Part shown: in pieces, positions 22,912-34,352 of the stretch
Position numbering within the stretch: the first letter of the stretch is position 1
Layout: each line of letters begins with the position of its first letter
Assembly (NCBI GenBank): GCA_030035585.1
Contig: CM057460.1
Location: 128,510,714-128,574,713 of the forward strand
Length of the DNA: 64,000 bases
Direction of reading: 5' to 3'
From: Dugong dugon
Lineage: Eukaryota > Chordata > Mammalia > Sirenia > Dugongidae
Notes under the pieces: model-generated
What the model was told of the DNA's origin: nothing
What the model saw: only the letters and a program-made list of their open reading frames with translations
Database searches by the model: none
Position numbers and translations under genes: made by a program

Positions 22912-24000
22912 CTATTGATTTTGTAACTGAAGGACTCCCTTTAGTATTTCTTGTAATTTTGGTTTGGTTTTTGCAAATTCCCTAAACTTCTGATTGTCTG
23001 GAAATGCCCTCATTTTGCCATCATATTTGAGAGACAGTTTTGCTGGATATATAATTTTTGGCTGGCAATTTTTTTCCTTCAAGGCTTTATATATGTCATC
23101 CCATCATGTTTTCTGCTGAGTAGTTTGAGCTTAGTCTTATTGACTCTCCTTTGTAGATCACTTTTCATTTATCCCTAGCTGCTCTTAAAATTCTCTCTTT
23201 ATCTTTGGTTTTGGCAAGTTTGATTACAATATGTCTGGGTGACTTTCTTTTGGGATGTACCTTGTGTAGGTTCAATAAGCATCTTGGATAGATATCTTCT
23301 CATGTTTCACGATATCAGGGAAGTTTTCTGCTAACAAATCTTCAGCAATTTCTCTTGTATTTTCTGTTATTGTCCTCTCTTCTGGGACTCCAATCACTCA
23401 TATGTTATTCCTTTTGATAAAGTCCCACATAATTCTTAGGGTTGCTTCATTTGCTGGAATTATTTTATCTGATTTTTCCTCAATAAGTTGATGTTAAGTG
23501 CCTTGTCTTCCATCTCACTAATTATGACTTCTATTGCCTCAATTCTGCTCCTATGACTTTCTATTGAGTTGTTTAATTCTGAAAATTTATTGTTAATCTT
23601 CTGGATTTCTGATTGCTGTCTCTCTATGGATTCTTGCAGCCTGTTAAATTTGTCATTATGGTCCCCTCTAATCTTCTTAAGTTCCTCTATTGCTTTGTCT
23701 GTGTGTTCTTTGGCTTGTTATGCACTTTATTTGATCTCCTTCCTGATGTCTTGAAGAGTTGTCTATATTAATCTTTTGTATTCTACCTCCAGTAATTCCA
23801 AGAATTTCTCTTCCTCCAGCAGATTTTTTGATTCTTTGTTTTGGGAGCTTGCTGAAACCATCATGGTCTTCCTCTTTGTATGATTTGATATTGATTGTTG
23901 TCTCTGAAGCATCAATAACTTATTATATTTATTTTATGTTTGTTTACTCTGTCCTAGCTTCTTCTTTTGTTTTGTTTTAATATGCCCAAATAGGCTGCTT
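22912..24000 (-). pseudogene. L1 ORF1 remnant
   Basis: ORF1p is the RNA-binding chaperone of L1. The C-terminal domain is recognisable: peptides corresponding to 'CQPKIIYPAKLS' and 'LQEILKGVLQ' on the minus strand near 23070-22925. The probable stop is the complement of cta at 22912-22914. The N-terminal half is a series of short frames with coiled-coil composition. The start near 24000 is approximate because frameshifts obscure it. The spacing to ORF2 (about 450 bp) matches that in the L1 at 51028. Confidence 0.75.
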
Positions 24001-25287
24001 ATGTGAGCTAGTTTGATTTTTGGCACCTTTGAAGCTCTAACATCCTATCACCAAGCATTTATATCGGTTGCTAAGTATGTAAAGCCAGGAGTCTGTTTAC
24101 TTTTCTTGTATGGATTCAGCTCAAGTGTTCAGGTAGTCACCAAGTGTGTGGTGTAGGCTCTCACGTAAAGTCCTACAGGCAGGGGTGATTGGAGTAGGCA
24201 CAGGTATCTGGTTGCAGTAGGGGGTCATGCACTGAGCAAAGCAGGGGGCTGATAGCTGCCCCTGAGTGTCTGGGAAGAAACCTTTTTCCTGTTCCCTAGA
24301 GTGTGTAGGTTGGTGGGTTTTGCAGTTGAACCATGGGCACCCAGTGCTGTTGGTTGTAAGGACTGGGAGGCACACTTATTCTTGTAGCTCTGTCACAGTT
24401 AGCTAGGTGGTGTGCATGGAGCCACTAGTCCTCAGACCCTGATGTGGGTAGGTGAGGATCCTACTTAATGGGCAGAGTGGTGTCAAATGTCACAAACCTA
24501 CCACTCCACCATATAGCTGATATAGTTGAAGTTAGGCTTCCGGTATACACTGTTTTGTATTGTGCTAATGAGGGCTTGCACTGTCGAAATGGTCTTACAC
24601 AGGTCTACGCCAGGGTAAAAGGCTTTCAAAGTCCATGGACCCCTTATGGCTGTGCCTAGGCAAAAGAGCTGTGCCTGCCCTGTGTTCCTGGATTAAGGGA
24701 GCTGGCAGATTATTCCTTCCCTGACTGTTAATTTGTTCCCTCTCCAAGGCCAGAAGAATGGCCCAGGGCACATGATAGGTCCTACTTCCACCCCAATGGA
24801 CGTGACAATCACTGAAGTCAGAAAGGGACCCAGTGCAGAGCTGGGGGGAGGCAAATAAATGGAGAGAGATTCTTCCCAAACAAGGTGTTTTTTGATCTAT
24901 GTGGTAGGTTAAACACAAGTACTTATCTTTTGCAGATTGAGCACTGCTTTTCACTGGTTCTGGAGGCCTGAGTAGACTCTGCCACTTGATCTCTCCCCAT
25001 GCAGAAAATGCATCCTGAGTGCCACTGCTTACCTCACCCCTTGTGCTCCAGCAGATGTTACCTGCAGGGTGCCAGGGCTGGCTAGGTCAGGTCTGGCAAC
25101 TCCTTACTGCTCCTGAGCCATCTCTCCATCCCCCTGCCACTCAGTTCAATTCCTCAACTTTGCCTTTGATGTTCAGGGCTCCTATATTGTCATATATAAT
25201 AGATTCACTTGTTTTTTTTTTGGTCTTTGTTGTAAGAGGGACCACAGGAAGGGTCTGACTACTCTGCCATCTTGGTTCTGCCTAATT
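24001..25287 (-). promoter_or_regulatory. L1 5' UTR (internal promoter region)
   Basis: About 1.3 kb upstream of ORF1, richer in GC than its neighbours. It contains no recognisable protein-coding sequence; the 119-codon frame at 24595-24954 is unassigned. By analogy with other mammalian L1s this region would have driven transcription. It is less similar than expected to the 5' UTR of the L1 at 51028, which suggests a different lineage. Confidence 0.6.
25266..25273 (-). promoter_or_regulatory. YY1-like motif at L1 5' end
   Basis: AAGATGGC on the minus strand, 14 bases inside the element. In human L1 the same core near position +20 binds YY1 and sets the transcription start. Function here is inferred from position and sequence only. 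Confidence 0.6.
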
Positions 25288-25322
25288 GATATAGAGCTTT
25301 TCCAGATCAAAAGAAGTATGTA

Positions 25323-25510
25323 CAGTGAAACCTGTGAGAGCTGGAATTTGACAGGACTGCCTTGTTTTTCTGTGTCTTACAAGTTTCCCGCCTTTCACAG
25401 GGTACAGTCACCATTTTTCTATTGCTCATTATTTAGTGGAAAATATTTGAGTTTTCTTTCTTTGGCAGTTTTCTGCCTTACACAGGTTTCATCTTTTGCA
25501 GGTTTTACTG
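25323..25510. mobile_element. Putative short DNA transposon with terminal inverted repeats
   Basis: The left end cagtgaaacctgtgagag and the right end (complement of ggttttactg at 25501-25510, with aaacctgtgtaaggc inward) are imperfect inverted repeats. A TA precedes the left end and CA follows the right, compatible with a TA target as used by Tc1/mariner/Tigger elements. There is no transposase. The family is uncertain. Confidence 0.4.
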
Positions 25511-26290
25511 CATTACTTTTGCAATTAAATTAAATATGAATGCAATAATTTTTAAATAGATAAAGCATACATTTTTGCTTTAAGAAAATGGGACAAAGTG
25601 CCTTTTCAGCTCTTTCTGAATTGCAGGATCCTTCTGATATTTGTCAATATTACAATGACCTGGACCTCCTACTTAACTGTTTTAGAGCTCTGCTGGGTAG
25701 AAGAAAGAATGTGAGTGAAGTGGGAGGATGAGGAAGTTATTTAATCCTTATAAGAATATCATTTTTGTTCATGAGCAAGACAGCCTTGTTTACAGACAGG
25801 TTCTGTGAGAAAACTCTCTGCCTGGAGAACTAGTTTTTGGCTGCACAAACTAGTGTTTAGCCAACATGAAGGGGTTGTTGGGGAAAAAAATGTTTCCTAA
25901 TGAGTCAGGAAAATTGCTACATATAGCTAATCTGATGGGTCACCTTAATTTTAATAGCTGTATTAAGTCAGTAGTTAATAAGAAAAAGAAGAGCAGCTTG
26001 CAATTTTAACTTACAAAGTTGTTTACCAATAATTTCCTTCCACTAACCAAAAGGAACAATTCAACATGAATCAAGAATTGAGAAATTTTGGACCATTTAC
26101 ATAAAAGAAATGCTCTCCTACTAAGTGAAACATAGGTAATAATAGTAAAAATCAGGAAGTTACACAAATGACCTATATATTATACCAGAGAAAAATAAAG
26201 TGTCTTTAATTTTTCCTTGTACTAATCGAATGCCTATTGAGAATGCTGTGAAAAATACAGTCATTAAAAATAGAAAACCATATGGGGATT
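25511..26290. other. No feature recognised
   Basis: AT-rich single-copy-looking DNA. No exon or known repeat is visible. Confidence 0.5.
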
Positions 26291-27080
26291 TTGTTCCTTA
26301 GTTTGGAGCTTTAGGGTCATGGTTTCATGGAATATCCCAGTTATTTGGCCTAGTAACTCGTTTGGTGCTTCTGTTTTACCTCCTACTTTGTTGCGTAGTG
26401 CCTGGGGTCTTAAAAGCTTGCAAGCATCCATTCAAGGTACAACAATTGGTTTCTATTCACCTGGAGCAACAGAAGAAGAAAGAGAGTCAGGAAAAGAAGG
26501 AGAAAATGGAATGTGTGGCTAATTGCCTTCATGAACAACTGCCTCTTTTACCTTGAGATCAGAAGAACTGGATGGTGCCTGGCGACCATTACTGAATATT
26601 TTGATCAAAGATTCTATAGAAGAACCCTGATCAAAAGAGGGAAAATGCAGAACAGAATTCCAAATTGTCATGGAATCTAGATTTTCTGGAGCCATGGAGG
26701 CTGGATGAACCCCTTAAACTGTTGCCCTGAGATAATCTTTAAACTTTAAGCCAAAAATATCTTCTGAAGTCTTCTTAAAACCAAACAATAGTTTAGTTTA
26801 ACTAAACTGTCTACTTTGAGCACTGTGTTCCTTTAAGATCTATCTGTATGGGGTCAAATTAAGAACAGCAACTTTGAAGATTAGATAGGAACCTTAGGGA
26901 GCAGTGAGTTATTGGGGGAGGAATAACTTGGAAAGGGAGGGTAAGAATGCTTGTACACCTCAAAGAATGTAATCAACGTCACTGAATTAAACATGTAGAA
27001 ATTGTTGACTTGGTGTCTGTTCTGTGTATATTCTCAATAACAACAGCAAAAATAAAATAAATTACTAAAAAAAAAAAATG
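26291..27080 (+). mobile_element. L1 3' UTR fragment with poly(A)
   Basis: A 5'-truncated copy consisting only of L1 3' UTR. 'cctggggtcttaaaagcttg' (26401) parallels 'tctggggtcttaaaagcctg' in the L1 at 8778. The end 'gaatgtaatcaacgtcactg' leads to a poly(A) at 27068-27080. This terminal block is the X module that occurs internally in the other L1 3' UTRs. I could not find a clean TSD. ORFs here are fortuitous. Confidence 0.75.
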
Positions 27081-27201
27081 AAACCTCATGTATTTTTGGT
27101 AAGAATCGTGCTATGTGCATGTTCGTGCAACAAGTGAGACAATTCTTATGTATTTAAAATAGAGGATATGATAAAAGCCTAGGGCCACACCAGGGCTTAC
27201 C

Positions 27202-27376
27202 AGTTGCCTTCAAGTCAGCTCTACTTCATGGCAACCTCATGTAGGTCAGAGTAAAACTGTGATCATAGGGTTTTTGATTCCTAATTTTTCAGAAGTAGAT
27301 CACCAGGCCCTTCTTCTGAGGTGCCTCTCTTGGCTAGCAACCGAGTGTGTTAACAGTTTGCACTGTCCAGGGATTC
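27202..27376 (-). mobile_element. AfroSINE, alternative-middle type, 17-bp TSD
   Basis: A divergent reverse-oriented SINE ('tcagaagtagatcaccaggc', then 'cttcttctgaggtgcctct', head complement 'gtccagggattcc'). A 17-bp direct repeat with one mismatch flanks it: 27185-27201 and 27377-27393 (core ggggcttacc/agggcttacc). Confidence 0.88.
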
Positions 27377-27393
27377 CCACACCGGGGCTTACC

Positions 27394-27845
27394 CACCTGG
27401 AAATATACCTAGGAGGAGAAATATATTTTTCCATTTTCTACTTGGTGGGTTGCTCATTTGTAAGTGCTGAGTTTGATACAAGAAACTACTTACCACTCTT
27501 TACAATGTCCTCAGAGTGTGCAGAGGAAAAAAAAAATCACAGTTGAGAAAATTGGGGAACAACATAATTCTAATTGTTCTGGAAACAAAAAATACCTGCT
27601 CCTGAGACAATTGGGAGGCAAAAGCAAAAAGAACGTGGACTTAAAATCAGAGAGGAAATCTAGCCGTGATGATCGGTGATCTTCATCTTCAGAAATAAGA
27701 GCGGAGAACCAGGTTCTGTTACCCTCTCAGCAAGGAAGTCAAGCTCTATACAGTCCAGAAGCCATGGCTGTTAAAACGTCACAGGATTATTGGCTCTGTT
27801 CCTCCATGCATTTATTATTATAACAGAAGAGTGGCTTAAAGGCTG
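27394..27845. other. No feature recognised
   Basis: Two overlapping short ORFs (ending near 27546 and 27679) are present, but nothing in them resembles a known domain. Confidence 0.45.
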
Positions 27846-28010
27846 CTTTCTGTATCAGACTATCTTCGATTTGAATTCTGGCTCCCTAGCTGTGTGACCT
27901 TGGGTAAGTTGCTGAATTACTCTCTGCCTCTGTTTCTTTGTCTCCAAGAGATGGATAATGATGCAGGATCTAATTCTAATGTGACATTTAAACAAGATAC
28001 CATACGTGGC
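27846..28010 (+). repeat. MIR SINE fragment
   Basis: 'tttgaattctggctccctag' followed by 'ctgtgtgaccttgggtaagt' and 'ctctgcctctgtttctttgtc' is the conserved MIR core in forward orientation. Confidence 0.8.
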
Positions 28011-28029
28011 ACATTTTAACAGTAAATAG

Positions 28030-28262
28030 TAATGAGAATAATTAATAATTAAGAGCTTACTGGGTGTGTTTTACTTCTGCTCTAAGGCTTCTTATTTATT
28101 AAATCATTTCATCCTCATAACCTTATGTTATAAATACATATGAAAGCAGTACTATTATTATCCTTATTTTGTGGATGATGAAATATTTCTTTGAGTAAGG
28201 AAGATACATAAAGTCACACAGTTAATAAGTACTGGAGTCAGAATGTCAACCTGAGCAAGAGG
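28030..28262 (-). repeat. MIR SINE fragment
   Basis: Reverse MIR: 'aagagcttactgggtgtg', 'aaatcatttcatcctcataa', 'agtactattattatcctta', 'aaagtcacacagttaataag' in order. It lies tail to tail with the preceding MIR. Confidence 0.82.
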
Positions 28263-29640
28263 GCTCCAAAGCTATTCTTTCCCATACTTCGTACTAAAAA
28301 AGTTTCCAAACCACTGCACCTCATTGCTGATTCAATGTTAGAAGAATTAGGGTAAAAAGAAAAACAGCCCAAATGAAAAAGAGGAGATATCCATTCACAG
28401 TTAAAGTACATTGTCCAAAGCATAGCACATGTACTGTTACTTAATCAAGTACTGTTCCCCTTTAGTCATAGGCATATTTCCTTTCCCCCCACAATGAGAC
28501 AGTAGTCTTCTTTATAGAAGGAGGCATGGCATTCCACAATTCTGTATATATTGTGAAGAGATTACTTGGATAATGAGGAGATGGCTTACATTTCTTTGTA
28601 TCCCCAAGTACTTCTCTGATCATGTAGTAAACAATCAATACATAGATCCTGACCTGAACTCTCAGTAATAGTTATGCTTTTCCAGTCTGCCAAGTTGATT
28701 GACATGCATTTCAGATCAGGTCATCTTTCAGTGGGAAAGATGTCATTTATAAATTCCTATTGGCTATCACTCACCACATAATTTTCCATGTTCTGGCAGA
28801 TGTCTATTTGCAGTAGGAAAACACAGCTCTTTAGCTGAACAGGCAAAGTATTTCTCTTTTTAGACAGAGGGCACACAGACCCTCTGCAGAACAGTTCAGT
28901 TAAGCACCAGGCTGATAAATAATCTTCACCCTGGCATATATACAATCATAAGGGATTCAAGGTGAATGATGTTAAAATATGGGAAAACAAAAGCAGATGG
29001 ACAGTTTGCACCAAATGGTCTCCTGGGCACAGGCACAAAAAATATGCAAATAATTGAAAGAACGTGCAGATCTATTCAAGATGCAATTTTACAAGCTGAT
29101 GAAGACCCAAACAAGAAAAGGCACATTGCACTGGGACTTTGAAGGTCCTGCTTGGTACCACCTAATCATTTTTCTCTGCTTGCTTTTAAAAATAATGTCC
29201 ACTTGTTACATATCTTCAGCCTCTGCATGTCCTTACTTTTCTGAGTTAGAATCTTTTACTTTCTGAAAACACCAAAGCAGGAATCTTGCAGACTAGAGTA
29301 TTGCAACCAACTGCTTGCTAGATTGTCACTCCTCTAAAATTCATCTGTGTAGGCAAAGTGCTGAAGGGTCAATTCTGTGAGCGGGGAAGCTTCTGTGGAT
29401 GGTACTATACCTTCCTACCAAAAAGCAAATGCCTCAGGCAAACATATTCAGATGGCTGTTTACCGAAGTGGGGCTGATGTGGGGTTCTGATTATGTGTAA
29501 TGTTTCAGCATACTATTACTCTGATTAAGCAGCCCCAAACCCTAAAAGTGAATATAGCCTATGGGATGTACAACCCATGGCCTCAATGAAGACTTTGGTT
29601 AATCTGATGACCCTCCGCATTTCCAACCCTTGCCTGTGGT
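28263..29640. other. No feature recognised
   Basis: About 1.4 kb without an identifiable repeat, exon or RNA. ORFs of 60-70 codons look random. Confidence 0.5.
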
Positions 29641-30250
29641 TTATACATTCATTCCTTCTTTCAACAAGTATATACCAGATTTAAGCTAAACACTAGGGAT
29701 ATAAGACAGGAGAAAAACAGGGCCCCTGCTTTCATAGAGCTCACATTCTAGTGACAATAGAAACTCAATAAACATGTTAACAAATGAAGGAAGGAGATAG
29801 ATTCAGATAGTAATATTTACTGTGAAAAGAATAAAGTAGGATGATATGATACAAATTAGTTATTGTGAGTGAGGCTACTTAAGATTAAAACAAACAAACA
29901 AAAAAAACATTGCTGTCGAGTCGATTCTGACTCATAGTGACCCTATAGGACAGAGTAGTACTGCCCCATAGGGTTTCCAACGAGCGCCTGGTGGATTTGA
30001 ACTGCCAACCTTTTGGTTAGCAGCCATAACTCTTAACCACTACACAACCAGGGTTTCCACTTAAGATTAAGTGGTTCAAAAAATCTTCTCTGAATGAGTA
30101 ACTTTTCAGATCATGTACTTATACAGCTTTTTCGAAGGGCATTTCCCAGCCTGCATGGTGTGGAGCAGCTAGAACTCAAGCAGATGCTGCAGTATTACCA
30201 AATTGAGGATTGAGAGGATGGAATGTGAGGCTGCCAGAGCAACCAGAAAG
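29641..30250 (+). repeat. Ancient mammalian repeat relic, split by an AfroSINE
   Basis: 'caacaagtatataccagatt' then 'cactagggatataagacagg' and 'agagctcacattctagtgac' follow the same opening as the repeat at 12660. The family name is uncertain. The AfroSINE at 29889-30058 interrupts it. Confidence 0.5.
29889..30058 (-). mobile_element. AfroSINE, short type, perfect 12-bp TSD
   Basis: Tail complement with (aaac)n-like run, 'gctgtcgagtcgattctgac', 'gccccatagggtttccaacg' and head complement 'ttaaccactacacaaccagg'. TSD acttaagattaa is at 29877-29888 and 30059-30070. It is low in divergence, so one of the younger SINEs here. Confidence 0.96.
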
Positions 30251-30935
30251 TCAGGGAAGAAATTTTAGAAAAGAGGGAGCAACAAAGTGAAAGGGAGGTC
30301 CAAAATCTGTATATAAACTCTGACAAAACACTTGGATGACCATCAAACTATGCATGTGTGAAGGAAATTCTAAGGGGCCCATAATGAAGTTACAGCTGGA
30401 AGGCTTAAAGAACGAAGCAGAAATTTCAGCAGCTTCTCACCACAAAAGAGTCAGAATTTTAAGCTTAAGTCCAGGTTGGTAAACTTCCTGAGAGAACAAA
30501 CTCAACAATCTTCAGAGGATGATAATAAAAATTTAGACTCTCTAGTGTATCATCCACGATGTGTGGTATAAAACAAAAGGTTACAAGACATGCATAGAAA
30601 CAGAAAAACATGTGACCAATAGTCACACTTCTTTTGTCCTATATTCAAGAGAAAAAGCAGTTGATTGAAACTAACCTGAGATGAAATAAATGTTTGAATT
30701 AAGAGACAACAACTTTAAAGCAGCCATTATAAATATATGCACCAGGGCTTAGAGAAAAGTATGGTCAAAATAAATAGATTAACAATTTCACTAAAGAAAT
30801 GTAAATATATATATATTTTAAAGAATTAAATGGAAAATTTAAAACTTAAAAAGTCAATACTGTAAGTAAAATTTACTCGATAGGCTTCATATTGCATTGG
30901 AGATGGCAAAAGAACAAAAGGTCGTCAAAATTGAA

Positions 30936-30968
30936 TATATGTTATATATATATATAATATATATATAT
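30936..30968. repeat. (TA)n microsatellite
   Basis: About 33 bases of nearly pure TA/AT alternation inside the ancient L1. It is likely to be length-polymorphic. Confidence 0.85.
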
Positions 30969-31498
30969 GAACTTTCAATTTGAGAAACACAAAGAAAAAT
31001 AGACCTACCTGTGGAAAAACATTAAGTGGTTGAACATATGTGTACTGCAAGTCCCAAAAGAAGAAGAAAAAGAATACAGGAGGGAAAAAATGTGAAGAAA
31101 TAATTGCAGAAAGTATTCCAAATCTGGTGAAAAACATACAAACTTATGAGCTAAAAAGCTATGTGGCTCAAATTTGTTAAAACAAAAGAAAACAAAGCCA
31201 AAAAACAAAATTAACTTACAGATGCAAGAAGCTATTTATTTCAAGCAAGATTAATGTAAAAAAAAATCATACTCAGGCACATCACGGTACAATAACTAAA
31301 AATCAGTAATGAAAAAATCAAATTTCATATATGGGAGCAACAGTAAGTACTCTCATCAAAAACACGGGGGGCCAGGAGACAGTGTAATTATATCTTTAAG
31401 GTGCTGAAAAGAATTCTCTGTTCTGCAAATTAAAAGGAAGACAAAATAAGGACATTTTAGATAGAAGAAAACTGATATGATCTGTTGCCAGCAGATCT

Positions 31499-31651
31499 TG
31501 CTGCTGTTAGTTACCATTGAGTCAGCTTCCTATTCATGGCTGCCTTACATATAACAGAACAAAGCATTGCCCAGTTCTCTGCCATCCTCATGATTGTTGG
31601 TATATTTGAGTCCATTGTTGTGGCTATTGTGTCAATCCATTTCATCCTATA
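31499..31651 (-). mobile_element. RTE 3' end fragment
   Basis: About 150 bases of the RTE 3' end in reverse ('ttgctgctgttagttaccat' to 'gtgtcaatccatttcatcct'). It splits the ORF1 C-terminal region of the ancient L1. It is severely 5' truncated and not coding. Confidence 0.82.
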
Positions 31652-33015
31652 CTACAAAAAATGCTAAGTTCTTTGAGCTGAAAATTATTAACTCTTGGAA
31701 GATGTAAACTTAGAAGAAAAGTACAAGAAATGGCAAATATAATGGTAAAATGATATATATTTGTTTCTTCTCTTAATTTCCTTATAAAGCAAACGACTAT
31801 TTATAACAATGAATTGTGGGATTTATAATGCCTAAGGATGTGATATGTATATATCAATAACATGTCAATAATAGCATAACATATGAGGTAGAATAGTTTA
31901 GCTGAAGTATATTGTTGCATTTTACGAGAGGTGGTACAATGTGACTTCTACAAAGACTAAGATAAGTTAAGTGTGCTTATTGTAAGCCCTAGAAAAAAAA
32001 CACTAAAAAATTATGCAAAAGGTAGCTGAAAGTAAATAGATAAATTAAAATTGAATTCTGATAAAATATTCAAATAATTCAAGAAAGGCAGAACAGAAAG
32101 AAGAGCAAAACAAACAAACAAACAAGTGGGGCAGATAGAAAACAACAATATGGTGGGCCTAAATTAATTAATATCAATAATTTTATCAAATGTAAATGAA
32201 CTATGCACTGAATAAAAAAGCAAAACATGAATATTTGCTAATACCAAAAAGATGGACTTCGACTATTATGACACAGATAGTTTGAAAGTAAAAGTATAGA
32301 GAAAAAGGTACCTTACTGCAAACAGCATAATAAAGCTGGTGTAATTATATTAATATCAGACAAAATAGATTTCAAGACAAGGAGTGTGACCAGACATAAT
32401 AAGAAAAGGTGATATTTTAGAAGTTCAATTCATAAGGAAGATAGAAAAATCAGAAATGTATATGTACCTAATTAGAGTGTTTCAAAATGCATAAAACAAA
32501 AATTAATAGAACTAAAGGGAGAAATAAACAAGTCGAGAAATATAGTTGGAAGGTTTAATACCTTGGTTCAGTATTTGAAAGAAAACTAGACAAAAAGATC
32601 AATAAGATATAGAAAACTTGTGAAAACACTAAAAACTACTCTGAACTTACCTAATTGCATTTATATATCACAACACCCAGCAACTACAGGAAAAATGATC
32701 TTTTGAACTACACATGGAGTATTCATCAAAATACATGCTAAATTACAAACTACGAAAGACTGAAATCTTAGAGAAAACAATCTCTGATAGCTAGAGATTT
32801 AAATTAGAAATCAATAACAATAAAGTATCTAGAAAAAAACCTCAAATTTTGAGAATTGAGCAACATACCTCTAAATAACTCATGAATCAAAAAGAACCTC
32901 AACAGAAATTAGAAAATTTTTAAACTGGATGGTAATGAAAATACATCATATCAAAATGTGTGAGATACACCTAAAGCAATGTTTACAGTGAAATTTACAA
33001 AGTGCTTAAGTTAGA

Positions 33016-33593
33016 AGAGCAGAAAATTCTACTTTGCAAATTTTTCTTTCCTTAAATTAGGGGAAATATGTAAGTTCTGCATTTGTATTTAGATAAACAC
33101 ATTCTCCTTGGTCTTGGCTGGCAGAGAAATTTACTTGGCGGCAAGGGCTAGACCAGATACTTTTTAGAGATTGCTTCCTGCTCCATAATCCTCACTCTCT
33201 AAATATTTCTCTGAGTCTGTTGGAATCTGCCTCAACTTTCACAGCAAAATCCCTGACCTATCCTCACCCCACTGTGACTCAGTCTTCACCAAAGCTCCTG
33301 GCAGGACAAAGAGGATTTTAACAGCCTTAGTGCGCAAACTGTTGGGGCTTAGACATCATTCAGTATTATCATCAATGAACACAGGGCCTGTTGGGCCAGG
33401 ATTTTTTCTCGGATGTCCAAATAACCTCCAAGCTGCTGCCCTTATAGCTGAATTATCTCTGTTCTTTTTCTTGTCCTTTCCCCACTCCCTCTTTGGACAG
33501 GAGTCCTAAACCTAGTCCACTGGATGGAGATATAAATCTCTCTAGATGAAGTCAACCCTCTCTAAAGGTAGGGAATTTGAAGCAAAAAGATGA
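33016..33593. other. No feature recognised
   Basis: Slightly less AT-rich, single-copy-looking DNA. No exon is identified. Confidence 0.45.
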
Positions 33594-33606
33594 AATAGTA
33601 TACAAA

Positions 33607-33987
33607 TCTGTAACGCGGTTACTGTCGAGTCAATTCCGACTCATAAGGACTCTATAGGACCTAGCAGAAATTGCGCCATAGGGTTTCCAAGGCTGTAATC
33701 TTTATGCGGAGCCCTGGTGGCACAGTGGTTAAGAACTTGGCTGCTAACAAAAAGGTCAGCAGTTCTAGTTTGAATCCACCAGTGCTCCTTGGAAACTCTA
33801 TAGGGCAGTGGTACTCTGTCCTATAGAGTTGCTATGAATCAGAATCCACTCCATGGCAACGGGCAGCAGGCAATCTTTGCAGAAGCCAACTGAAACAGCT
33901 TTGTCCCACGGGCAGCTAGTGGGTTTGAACAGCTGACTTTTCAGTTAGCCTCCAGGTGCTTAACCACTGTGCCACCAGGGCTCCTTT
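33607..33987 (-). mobile_element. AfroSINE, long type, split by another AfroSINE; 13-bp TSD
   Basis: The 3' half (33607-33707) and the head half (33872-33987, 'ttaaccactgtgccaccagg') form one reverse SINE once the inner element is removed. A perfect TSD, aatagtatacaaa, lies at 33594-33606 and 33988-34000. Confidence 0.94.
33708..33871 (+). mobile_element. AfroSINE, short type, nested in the opposite-strand AfroSINE
   Basis: A complete head ('ggagccctggtggcacagtg'), short body and 'atggcaacgggcagcagg' end. The target repeat is aatctttatgc (33697-33707) versus aatctttgc (33872-33880), which differ by a 2-base deletion. Being inside the long type it is the younger insertion. Confidence 0.93.
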
Positions 33988-34000
33988 AATAGTATACAAA

Positions 34001-34340
34001 CTATGCAAAAAGGTAAATATGTGTTCTATATCCTAGGGTGTAAAAAACCATACTGCTCTTCTCCCTTCTCCCTTGCAGTTCTACAAATAACCACTGAATA
34101 CTTAACACAGTATCTGCCACTCTACCACCAGAAGCCACACAGGTGTATCTCTGCCACATACCAACCAGCTTTTTGACAAGTAAGATACTTCCTCTCTCAC
34201 CAACTAGAGAAACTTGGAACCCCCAGGGTTTCCTTTGTCCATCTGAATTGCCCCCTTTCTCCTGGAAAGGCTTTCCATATCTCACAATACATTCCATCCA
34301 CTTTTTACACAGGCTCGAGGTCTCATGGCAAAAGCATTTT
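34001..34340. other. No feature recognised
   Basis: No repeat or exon is visible. The long minus-strand frame at 34001-34432 runs into the neighbouring SINE and is not credible as a gene. Confidence 0.5.
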
Positions 34341-34352
34341 CTTGTTAACATG

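Larger units (their letters stand above)
17172..25287 (-). mobile_element. Near full-length L1 (about 8.1 kb including an LTR)
   Basis: The element has a T-rich 3' tail complement (17172-17189), a 1-kb 3' UTR, ORF2, ORF1 and a 1.3-kb 5' UTR, in that order. The outer direct repeat gatattgagcttttc (17157-17171) versus gatatagagcttttc (25288-25302) is a TSD with one mismatch. A 484-bp LTR inside ORF2 accounts for part of the length. An AAGATGGC motif lies 15 bp from the 5' end, as in other L1 promoters. Both ORFs are broken. The 3' UTR is the simpler single-module type, unlike those at 1 and 51028. Confidence 0.95.
30490..33015 (+). repeat. Ancient L1 (ORF1 end to ORF2 endonuclease/RT region)
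   Basis: The order fits an old L1M-type element. The ORF1 C-terminal region is 31200-31480 ('ggccaggagacagtgtaatt', 'taaggtgctgaaaagaattc'), resuming at 31652 ('actacaaaaaatgctaag') after an RTE insertion. The ORF1-ORF2 spacer follows. ORF2 coding relics start near 32290 and include 'taatatcagacaaaatagat', which encodes the conserved LISDKID-type endonuclease peptide, and 'gaactaaagggagaaataaac'. No frame survives. Boundaries are approximate. Confidence 0.65.

Noticed and set aside
29889..30058. tRNA gene
   Set aside because: A/B-box-like motifs here and in other copies belong to SINE heads. They lack a full cloverleaf and carry SINE bodies and TSDs.
30936..30968. Regulatory TATA cluster
   Set aside because: It is a (TA)n microsatellite inside an ancient L1 with no promoter context.
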